A stretch of DNA of 64,000 bases from Oxytricha trifallax. Taxonomy: Eukaryota; Ciliophora; Spirotrichea; Sporadotrichida; Oxytrichidae. Position numbers and translations under genes: made by a program. This document shows, one piece after another, positions 12,101-24,100 of the stretch. The stretch covers positions 1 through 64,000 of the forward strand of contig ARYC01000836.1 in the NCBI GenBank assembly GCA_000711775.1, written 5' to 3'. The notes under the pieces are model-generated. The model had not been told where the DNA came from and ran no database searches. It worked only from the letters and a program-made list of their open reading frames with translations. How positions within the stretch are numbered: the stretch's first letter is position 1; each line of letters starts with the position of its first letter.

Positions 12101-15100
12101 CAAAATTCTATATTAGTTTAGTAACTCTCACTATTCAAATATGTGAATTTAGATTTCATTTAACTGACATATAATGAATTAATAGACAATTATTAACACA
12201 AAAATTATAATATAAGTTTGCAATGAATTTACATTAAAATTTTATGATAGCACATTAATTTGTTAAAATCAGAATTAATGTTTAATAATATGGGGATTTA
12301 TGACAATTAAATATTTATTTAGAATGAATAGCGTCACAGTTTTCATTTTCCTTGAAGGTTCAGTATCTAAATACTTTCCAATAGTTTTTATACCTAAATA
12401 AAATAAAAAATAATATCTCATAAATTTATGGATATCTAAATCATATTTATATTTGAAATAATTTGGGAGAAGTTTCTTAAACAGTAAACTTTTTCTTTTA
12501 CTTACATGATCTTTTTTATATTAAAATTTTATAAGGTAATATTTATTTTATACAATAATTGATCATTTAATTGATAAAATATCCCTTTACAACACCAAAA
12601 AATTTTATTTTTATGTTAATTATCTATTATATTAGCAATTTGAGAAATATATATATATATATATATATAAAACAATTTTAATAAAAATTGGTCAATTTAA
12701 TAAGAGTAAAAAACAGAGAGGAGCATTAATGGGTTAGAGATAGATAATATATATGAGAAGATATTGATGAAAGTAATTGAAACTTAAAGTAAGATAACTC
12801 AAAAGAAATGAAGTTTCTAGAAAAATAAATACAGATTAAAATGATTTTAATAAAATTTGAAAATTATTTAATAAAGGAAACTACCAAATAAAATCTTCAA
12901 CACAATACTGGTGATTAGCTTTTTAAAATTAACTTTAATTCAATTCACTCAAGAATTAAATTTTATAAAAATTATAATTTTAAAGTTTAATGAATAATTT
13001 ATTTTTGGGGTTTGAATTCTAAATTCCTCATCTCCAAGAATTTAATATATTATTGATTATTGATATAAATTGATCAAAGCTACATTTAGATAGATTCAAG
13101 TTCAATAAACATTTAAAATTTTAGTTTTAGAGAGATACATTCAGAAATTGGTCCATTATTGTAGGAAAACATTCAATTTTGGGAAAATTAATTAAAATTA
13201 AATTAGTTAATTATCAATTACCTTCAGTTATGTTTTTGAATAATGTCTCCAAACCCAGACAATATTATACTATCTGGAAAGCGCATTAAAAATGACGGTG
13301 GTTGTTATTGGTATAATAATTTTATCTCTTCTCCCAAGCGAGAAAAACCCCTTTTACTGTTTTTAAGAGTTAGCTCAAAATCAAAATATCTCACTTCCTG
13401 GGATGATTCAAGAATATTGCAAATAGTAAAGTCCAGCTAAAATTCCTAGATCTACCGTAGAATCCATTTATTTTTGAATTTTGAGTCACTTTGGATTTCA
13501 TAACTGCCACGATTTTACTATTTAATTGATTTTCCCAAATCGAATGTATTCCTTCAATAATAAAAGTTCAAAGATCTCGTGAAATTTTTATAAATAATTC
13601 ATAATTTACAAACTTTAACTAAGATTTGATTGGCTTAGCTTTTTCAAATATCTTTATCAATAATTCAATTATGAAAATCGAAAAGACTAAAATTAATAAT
13701 AACTTTTATTTTTTTATTACATTTATGACTACTAACAATAACACTCAATACGCGAGAGCTATATATTCATGAGAGAAAATAAATATTTTTAATATATTTT
13801 ATGGGGGGGGAGTTTCCTGCACTAAAATTTTTTTTAATTTTATTAAATTAATCTTTATATGCACTAATTTCATTGATATAAATATGCTTCATTTATTAGT
13901 CAATTTGTCAATATCTCTATTAGCATAGATTCTAAGCACCATCCAAGAACTATCACGTTTGTTCTGAATACCAGTTCATTTAAGAACTCTGTGATCTCAA
14001 TTCTTTTAGTTGTTTCTTAAATCAGGGACTACTCTTCTTATCATACATCAATATACTCTCAAAATTTAATGGATCATAAAAATATAGAAATATTGAATTT
14101 ATGTTAAATTTATTAAATTTTTTATTGGAAAAAATTATGCAGATAAATTCCTCCCCAAATTTTAGTAGTAAATTAATTATATAAATCTTTAGTAGGTGAA
14201 ATGAAAGGATGTATACTTAAGAAAATTTCTAAGGACAAAAATAATTTTGCTTAGATAAATTTTATAATTTTTCGTAATATTAATCTTCAAATAACGTGCT
14301 GTTTTAAGACAGTAACTAAAAAAATATTGCATAACTTTATAAGTGAGTTATGAGAAAGATATTAAAAAAAATTATTGGAAAGCTACAATAATTATTTAAC
14401 CATAAAATACATCATTTACTTTTAGAGAAATATTAGAATTAGAATAACGTTAATTAAAATTAATTTTACACTAATTTTTGTGATTCTACAAATTCTAATT
14501 TGAATATTTTTGGAACTAATTTTTCACATTTATCTTCAAGAGCTCAGGGAGGAGCGATAAAAATGTTTCAAGGAACTCTTTAATTAATAAATTCATATTT
14601 CACTCATAATAGGGCAGTTGTTGGAGGAGCTATTTCTCTATATTTTAAAACTAAACTCTTTTTAGAAGTTAAAGGATAGTAAATTTCATACTTTAATTCT
14701 GCATTTTAATACATATTTCATGCTTCATTGATAGAAAAGGATAATAATGTAAAAAAAAGTATCAATATTTTTCACTAAAATGTTTTCAATATTCTTCTAT
14801 TGCTTATGTTATTATTATAATTTCAATTATAAGAACCCCCAAAACCCCTTAGTTAGAAACTTTTGTATTTTAACATACGAGGTATTCATGCATTATTGTC
14901 TTCAAATTATTACCTAATTTTCCATTGGTATGACTAAGTATATTAATTCCGTTCTTATGAAAGCTGGGATATTAATAATATATAATGTGCATCATTTAAT
15001 AACTATAAATTTGCTGATTTCTATATATAACTTTGTACATTCAATTAATTTCTCTAAGAGGGCTCTAAAAGACCCCAAATTTAACGTACAAATCATTAAA

Positions 15101-18100
15101 GCATTTATTTAAGGGTACCGGGGTTTTTGAATGTTATTAACATATTAATATGCAGTTTTTAGAAATTGGTCATACCAATAACTATACATCATATTTTTAA
15201 TTAATTTATTCCAATTCACGTAATTATTTGCAACGTTGACATCAATTGAAAATGCATAATTTAAGTAACTTTTCGAATTATGAAAAATAAAATTTATATC
15301 CAACTTTTGTTTATATGAAATCAAATAAACAGAGTCAATATTAAGGTTTATATTGTAGTTAATGTACTATTCTTTTACTGTTTAATTATTTTTAGCTGAG
15401 CGTTGCGATTACTTGATTGAAAATTCTAAATTTTAAGAAAATTACGCTATTGATCAAGGAGGGGCAATAAACTATATCAAAAACACTCCAAGAGGATTAG
15501 ACTCAAATACATACATAGATAACTATGCTTTTTATGGAAAAAATATAGCAAGTATTCCATTTACGATAAGAATCGTTTCATTATCAAAGAATGACACAAT
15601 ATCTGGAAAAAAGTTCAATGCCACTTTAGTTGTAGAAGTATTAGATGTATAAGGATAAAGAATTGTTAACGACAATAAACTATGTCTTTTAAATTAATCA
15701 AACCCTAAAAACCTCTTCATGAGCTTTATAATTGCTTTTACTGATATGGTTATTTTTGGAGATTAGGGTTTCTTTGGGGTTTATTATAATATTCTTTCCT
15801 AATTTTATTACTTTTATTTTTGTTTTAATCATTCTATGATATTCAATTTTAAACTACGATAGATGCTTAAAAAATTTATGTTACCAATTATTGGTTATTA
15901 ATAATTTTATTTAATATTGCAATTCTCGATATGCTTTGTTCAGTTCATCAAATAGTGCTATTTCTTTATTTTAGATTCCATGCTTGAAGTTGCTTATTTA
16001 CGTAATTTATAAACTCTAAAAAGTTTGCTTATTTAGGACATCATTTAAGTAAAATTTGAACTATATAATGGATTATAATTATTTTTGAATTTAAGTGCTC
16101 CTAAAATAGTTTTAAACTTAATTATCAAAACTAATTTAATTCAAAATTAATTAGGAGTTAGCCTTATTAAATTATTCATTAATTAAGTTTTATTTTAAGG
16201 AACTTACTTATAAAATCTAAATACAAATCTAAAACCTATTAATAACATTATTGTAGGAATACATTCGAAATTGTGAAAATATAATTAATTAAATTTATAA
16301 TAAATCAAAATCGTGGCAGTTAAAGTTGGCCAATTTGAACGATCTTGGGCTCATTCGATAGAGAATTTAAAATTAGCTGGACTTTACTATTGGCGGTACT
16401 ATTTTATCGCATCCCTGGTGCGAGATAACTTCACTTTAATTAAACACCTCTAAATTCATTAAATTATACCTCCACATTAAAGTTGAGTTATCTCGCACCA
16501 GGGATGCGATAAAATAGTACCGCAAATAGTAAAGTCCAGCTAATTTTAAATTCTCTATCGAATGAGCCCAAGATCGTTCAAATTGTCCAACTTTAACTGC
16601 CACGATTTTGATTTATTATAAATTTAATTAATTATATTTTCCCAATTTCGAATGTATTCCTACAATAATATCTTTCTCCATAATTGATATTTTAATTGAT
16701 CTTCTATAAAATCCTTATATTTAATAGGTGCTATTTCTATAATGAATTTGGAAAAACATTGCTTTAAGATTAATATATTTATATATATAATTGCTCATCT
16801 TACCTAAAAGTAATGGGTATAATGGACCAATTACTATAAAAATGTCCAAATTCTCCAATATTTTAATTATTTATTTATTTACGACAAAAATTTTTAAAAA
16901 CTGTTTAGAATAATCTCTGATTACAATTTTCCATCACTAAATTATAGCATGAAATAAAACTAAATAATTCCTTATTCTTAAATTTTCATAAGTAATTTTG
17001 CTTAATGTGATAAATTATTAATAAATGAAATATTTAGTTTCTCAAAATGATTGATAATTTGAGTGTGTATGGAGAAAGGATAAAATCATTGAAAGGAATG
17101 TTTAAAAATTTAACATTTTCTTTTTAGATTCTCAAAAATATGTTACCATTTCTAAACATAGGGTGTTTTAAATTGGTTTTCGTAAAAATATGTTTTATTT
17201 TTATAATCAGCTTGAAAAAGATGCTTCATAGCCATAGCCCATATTAATCAAAACATTTATAAAACTCATGAAGGGGTTTTGGGGTTTTTTAAATTGCCAA
17301 ATATTTTCAACTCTTAGTTTACAACGTAAATATTAGTTAATTTAACATTTCTTATAGTAACTTGAAGATTGCTGCTATAGATGAACAAAATACAGCAGTT
17401 TAAGGATAAACTATGGCAAAAGTGAAATATGGAATTGTTGAATTCAAAGACTTAACTTTTATTGGGAGACCTTAATCTCAAAATGTATAGTTTAAAGTAT
17501 ATTCAAATACGATAAATAATGATCATTTAAGACAAATTTATAACTTGAGTTCTGAAACTATCATCAATGACAAAATTTATTAGTAGTTATTATTAATTTA
17601 TAAATTTAACAATTTTAATGAAGACATTTTCTCTATAAACTTTCGTATTTGTCTTTAAGGGGAAGTTGAACTAAACTCTCAGTGCTATCCTTGCGAACAA
17701 GGAACTTACAGCCTTTAAATAGGTTAAAATGAATGCTATATTTGTCCTAAAAATAGTGAGTGTCTGGGAGGGACTCAAATATCAGTTAATCAAGGATTTT
17801 GGAGGTCATCTTTCAATTAGACTTAGATTTACAATTAAAATAAATTTATTTATACACATTTATTCACAAATGCCTTTATTCGAAAGCATGTATTGGTGGT
17901 CTAATATATAATTAAAAATGTAGAAATATATAAGTGTAAGTTCTTTTATTATAAACAATCAATGAAGATGCAGATATTTAATGTGCGACAGGATATAGCG
18001 GAAACTTATGTCAAACTTGCAAAAACTATGGTGATGTTTAATATTCAAGATCAGCAGCTAATAAATGTTCAGAATGCCCAAAAGAAGGATTTAATTGGAT

Positions 18101-21100
18101 CTTTTTATAAGCAATGATACTTATTCTTGCTTATCTTATTATTTTAGTAGCAATGAATCTTAGATTTTAATCATCAAGCTAATTGTCTGTTATAATGAGG
18201 ATATTCACTAATTTCTTGCAAATTTTGGCTTCAACAAATTTATTATATTTAGAATGGCCTGATGACTTAAGTGAATTCTTTGGAGTATTCACCTATGTGG
18301 GAGATTCAGTTTAAAATTTAATATATTTCGATTGCTTCTTGAAAAATACAACATTCTCAGACAATGGTCAATCAATAACTTATTTTAAAACTATACTAAT
18401 TGGAGTCATTCCTATTATGTATAATATACAACAAAATTATTCCAAAATCATTTTATAAATATCATATTATAGAGTAAATTTTTATGCTCTTGATTGTTTT
18501 TGGACTTGGGTTGTATGTTTGCAAATTAATTAAGAGGACTTCTAAGAAAGTATTTATTGAGTGGACTATTATAATGACTGTAATAGTCATTTATTTTACT
18601 CATCCTACAGTGACAAGAACAATTATGGATATGGAAAGGCAACCTCCCATAAAAAATTCTTTTTATAATCTTTTTAATAATTCATTAAGAAACTTATGTT
18701 TATTAAAAACTTCTTATAAAATTTTGATTAACTAAAATATAATGTTCTGAATTATATATTTATTTTTTATAAACAAGCATTAAAAAATCTTTATAAGTCT
18801 ATAAAATAATAACTTCCTTGAATTATTTGATTTTAATTGTGTTTTTTTTTAAAAACATAATATTTGAATTTTTGAATTTAAAAAATTAGCGCCTTAAGCA
18901 TAGAATATGAAATTATTTGATTTCAAGCGATGAAAATTTAGAATTATTTTATTATATAGCAAAATTAAATCTATAAATATCATATAACTAGATCATAATT
19001 GGTAATTATTGATATTTTGTATAAAAAATAATTTTTAAAATATTTAATTAAAAATTATCTAAAAATAATTGCACTAATAATATCATTGCTAGAAAGAATG
19101 CTCGCGCATTCCATATTTGATTGCTATTGTTATCTCGCATAAATAATGAATCATAAGATATAAAGATTAAATTTGGTGGTAGGTAAATTTTACATATCTA
19201 ATTATTAATATCTTCTATTGTTTAGAGATAGATTCAGGCCAATATTGGCTATAAAGTGATTTATCTGTAAAATGCTGGGAGAGAGATCATAAGAGTCTAA
19301 ATCATACTAATAATTTAATTTTTATAATCTAAGTTTGGTTATTGGGCTGCCATTTTTGCTGTTCTATGTTATAGGTCTTCCCATTTTAACATTCATATAT
19401 TTGTACAAGAAAAGAAAACTTATTTTTACAGAAGAATATAAAAACAAATTCAAGACACTCTGTTCAGGTTTAAAGCCAGAGTTCTATTATTGGGAATTTG
19501 TTAATATATTCAGAAAGACTTTTTTAGTTTCTTTAAATGTGTTTCTTCAAACTGAAATTTCAATATTCAAAGCAATGCTAAGTTTACTTGTCCTAGGAAT
19601 AATTTACAGACTTTAAGTAAGACTTTAGCCTTATGAAAAATAAGCAATTAATGAACTTGAGAAACGGGAAATGCTTACTAATTTAATAACATTTTATGGG
19701 TCACTTTTCTTTGTTAATGACGAAATTTAAAGTTGGGTGAAAGCAATTGCATTTTTATTAATAATTGGGTTTAACATTCAAAACCCTATTATTATAATAT
19801 GTTTAATAATTTGAATTGTAGGACTTAATGGGGTTAGTTGAGATACTTGGCCAAATTGCAAAATTAGAAATATAAATTAGCAAAATTTATGGTCTATTCA
19901 TGATTAGAAATATTTAGATTTACTGCTTAAGGTAAGGTATGGTATGGTAAGAGTATTAATATAGATTAAGTCAAACAAGTATGGAATTATGCAGCTATAT
20001 CAAAATTATTAGACAATTTTGCCTCAACCTTTGGGTATCACTGATACCTAGTTGATTTGCGTTCAAATTCTTGCTTATTAAAAACAAACAGCAAGTAAAT
20101 AAAAGTTTTCTTATGCTCATATTGACTATCTCTGCCATTCTAAAACTTTAAGGTATTGGCCATGGCCACACTTTCCCTAAGACTAACTAAATGAAATTTT
20201 CATCTCAGGTTTTCTGAGATGCTTATCTCTCCTTAGATTATAGCAAATATTAAAGATGAAATGGAACTAATTTAAAAGTTTCTAACAGATTAAAGAGAGT
20301 GATTGATTTTACAATGCCATTTTATAGTAGCAACTAAGCGAGAATAATACATAGAGTTCTTACATATCCTAAGTGATAAGTACAGCAAAAAAGAGATAAT
20401 CCTGTTCGTAAGTAATCTTTCTGCCCATAAGACTAAGAAAGCTAATGAAAAATTAAACATAACTGTTGTGTATATCGTTCCCTATAGCCCAAAGTTTAAT
20501 GGATTTATTTTATACTAAAGTTAAATTAAGACTCGTTACTAGAAACTGCTGTTATATACTTTATTAGCATGACTTGCCTAACGATACAGTTGTCTTTATT
20601 CAAAGTTGCTGCAAAAGAGTGAGCAGTTTGTGATAAAGATTGAATGCTTATTAAGAGATGTTAGATTTAAATGAATGAATAAAATCACATATTTAAGGAA
20701 CTCTTAAATGCATTCACCTTGTCTTTATTTCTTCCTAGTGCGTAGTAAGCTAGGACCCGTGTTTTTTCTTTATGAGCAAGGACCAGCATCGATGTTTATT
20801 TCATATTATTTTTAAACATTTTTATAAAGTCTCATTCTCACTTATTGAATTTTCTGTGACTTTTTCTATCTTTGAACCTTTGCAAGCTCTTTCATTATTA
20901 ATATCTCAGTTCAAGGTTTCCATACAAAGTAATGAATAAAAGTTTACTAGAAAGGTGAAGCGCTTCTTAAGCTTTGAGAGAATAGTCTTGGTTATCAGTT
21001 TACCTTTCTTGTTTTAATCTTCAAGAGAAAAAGAATAGCTAGTTTTTGTGAGCTTTTTCTATTATTTCTCTGAGATAACTTTCTTAATGTATCAAGTTTA

Positions 21101-24100
21101 CCAAAGAAAAAACACCTTTTTGAAGCTGTTAAAGAATGTTTCTTGGTAGTGAAGGTAAACTACAATTTTTTATCTTTTATAGCATTTATGAAAAATAAAT
21201 GCTATAAATTTAAAGAAATTAATATTAATAATAAATTAGAATTGAATAAATATAATGGCAGACATCAGGCAGCTGGTTGTTCAACAAAATTTTTAAGTTA
21301 CAAAAAACATATCTAACTTTTTTATATTTTAGCAATACTAGTCAACAAGAGACACTCGAGCATTAGACAGAGGCTTCAGAAGACACCTATTACAATTAAG
21401 GACGACTTAATATTTTGGACTGAGAAAGGAAAGAGAAAAGATTAAAAGATTGCAAGAATTTGCTTATGCTCAATTATTTAAGCTATTGTTTCATCTCACT
21501 AAGGCTAAAGAAATATTTAATAACTTTGAGAGATTACATAAATCATAATAGATACCTTAAACTTTATACTATCAGATATGTTAAAGGGTGTTAAGGAGTT
21601 GCATGTATCTGGGTATTTTCAAAAAGATTTTATGCTTAAAGATATTGCGCTTAATTTGTACCTTTTTAGAAATATTTGTAAAAAATTGAATTTAAGAGAG
21701 CTTTAATGTAGAAAATCGTTACTTTAGCATAGGTATTTGGAACCCCAATATTTCCCAATATGAGAGATGTGGACAGGCTCTGTTTAATTGGATATATGGA
21801 CAGTAACTGCAATAATATAAGAAATTGATACCAAAAATACCACATACTTTGGCACTACGAATGAAAAGCATTCAAATAGTATGGCCATGGAACACTTAAA
21901 GAACAAGAAGTTGAAATGAAATAAATTGAAAGCATAGTAGAGATTATATTCATGATATATTAATTAGAAAATAAAGAGAATTACAGAAATAATAAAAGTA
22001 ATTGCAATAGGTAAAATTAGAAAATGAAAATCTTAATAAAATGTTTTTTCTTCCTCTTTATTCTAATCTTCATCGACTTTTTTCATCACAAATATTTACT
22101 TCTTGTGCCCATCTTTCTGCAACTTAATAAACTTCCTGTCCGTTGGCTCCTTCAGTCTTACCAGAAGCAACCCCTGTAAAAAATAAAATGTTTAAATTTC
22201 TTTTAGTAACTTACATTAATATTGAATGACACAGAGGTCTTTGATCAGACATTTTTTTCAATTATTTAATTATTTAAAAAAATAAACTATATTCAAGAAA
22301 TATTGGAATGTAAAATTGTGAGAGCTCCAAACTATTATAGGTATATTAGATGACATCCATGACCGCTAGAAAGAGAAAAAGTCAAGGGATACAATAAGGA
22401 AAAGCATATTAAATTTGCTTGATTTAATTATACTAATAAACAATAAATATTCAATATTTTTTAAAAAAAATATTTCGTTCCATAAAATAAACCCAATAAG
22501 ACACCAACTTTACCCTACAAATCAAATCAATAAAGCATCATATTAAGGGGTTTTGGGGTTTCTATTTGGTTTATCATAAAGTGGATCTTTGTAATAATGG
22601 CGCTTTATAAGGAATAGATACAAGAAAAGTTTTAATTTATAAGGCAATGTTTTAGAAAGAAATAACAATGTGCTAATAAAATATAATTTCATGATATAAG
22701 CATGTCCTGTAAAATTAAAACTATTGTTTCTATTTTAACTTTACTATTATAATGGTACCGCTTTAAATGGCTCAAAAAATAAAACTGGAATAAGTGATTT
22801 TGATAATTTAAATAATAGCTAAAATAAATCAAAATTCCTAAATTTACCGTCAAAAAGAACTTCAATACTTAAAATTTCAAGTAATTATTACAGTTTAAAA
22901 AATTTATTATTATTTTTTTTCAAAAAAATGCATTGAAATATCAATTTTTTAATAATATTCTAATCGTAATGACAGCTTAGTATAAACTAAAACCTAAAAA
23001 TCCCTCAAATCTTATATTAATCCCTTTAAATCTTCAAAAAATCTTTAAAATTCGAGAAATTCATAAAATGCTATTGAATAAGATTAAGCGTTCTATAGAG
23101 ATAGTGATATGGGAACCGAGTAAGCTGAAGGTACTTAATCTAAAATAAATATTGTAAAGTATTTGTTCTGACCAAGACCCCCCCTCCTACCCCCCCTCCC
23201 CCCTCAGCCGAGACCCCTTCATCAACCGAGACCCCCTCCCCCCCTCAAACCGAGAATCCCCTTTTATTATAGTTTTTTATGAATTTATTTTTTACTCAGA
23301 ATAAATTTCTTGCCCTTCGGGCAGATATTACTATTAAAAATATATTTTGATAAGTTCCTCTACGTCCGTCGACTTTTGTTTAGAACATACTCCCATAGGG
23401 AAATATTTATAATAAGGTTTAATTTTGACTATCATGATTAATAATATGATTTAATTGATAGACATAAATTTGAATTCAAGATTTTTTATAACTTAAATCA
23501 CTTACACTCAACTATCTAGTAAAAATTAATTTAACAATTTTTCCTATTATTTTTAACTTCATTTAAATATAAAAATTTTGATTATTATTACTTATTTAGT
23601 TAATTACTATTAAAATCCTATTTTATTCATATTTATATTTAAATGGTAATTTTAAACATTAAAAATTGTCTTTTATTTTTCAATAAACTAAGCTTAAGAA
23701 ATAAGATTTTAATAGTAATTAACTAAATAAGTAATAATAATCAAAATTTTTATATTTAAATGAAGTTAAAAATAATAGGAAAAATTTTTATATTAATTTT
23801 TACTATATAGTAGAGTGTAAGTGATTTAAGTTATAAAAAATCTTGAATTCAAATTTATGTCTATCAATTAAATCATATTATTAATCATGATAGTCAAAAT
23901 TAAACCTTATTATAAATATTTCCCTATGGGAGTATGTTCTAAACAAAAGTCGACGGACGTAGTGGAACTTATCAAAATATATTTTTAATAGTAATATCTG
24001 CCCGAAGGGCAAGAAATTTATTCTGAGTAAAAAATAAATTCATAAAAAAACTATAATAAAAGGGGATTCTCAGTTTGAGGGGGGGAGGGGGTCTCGGTTG

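Larger units (their letters stand above)
19779..22563 (+). mobile_element. Decayed TBE inside the membrane-domain coding segment
   Basis: The left end CAAAACCCTATTATTATAAT follows ATT (19776-19778). The right end GGGGTTTTGGGGTTTCT (22547-22563) is followed by ATT (22564-22566). The subterminal block ACTTTACCCTACAAATC matches other TBEs. Gene order is inverted relative to the 41-49 kb element: decayed transposase on + near the left, decayed zinc-finger/kinase protein on + near the right. At 2785 bp it is shorter than the 4.1 kb of complete copies. Excision with one ATT restores FNIWFIIKWIFVIM, which is the reading of copy B. Confidence 0.9.

Noticed and set aside
12647-12669. (AT)n microsatellite
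   Set aside because: A short simple repeat in an AT-rich spacer; no sign of function.
16251-16665. CRISPR-like or rho-independent terminator reading of the palindromes
   Set aside because: Single long inverted repeats flanked by TA with no repeat-spacer array, in a eukaryotic germline context.
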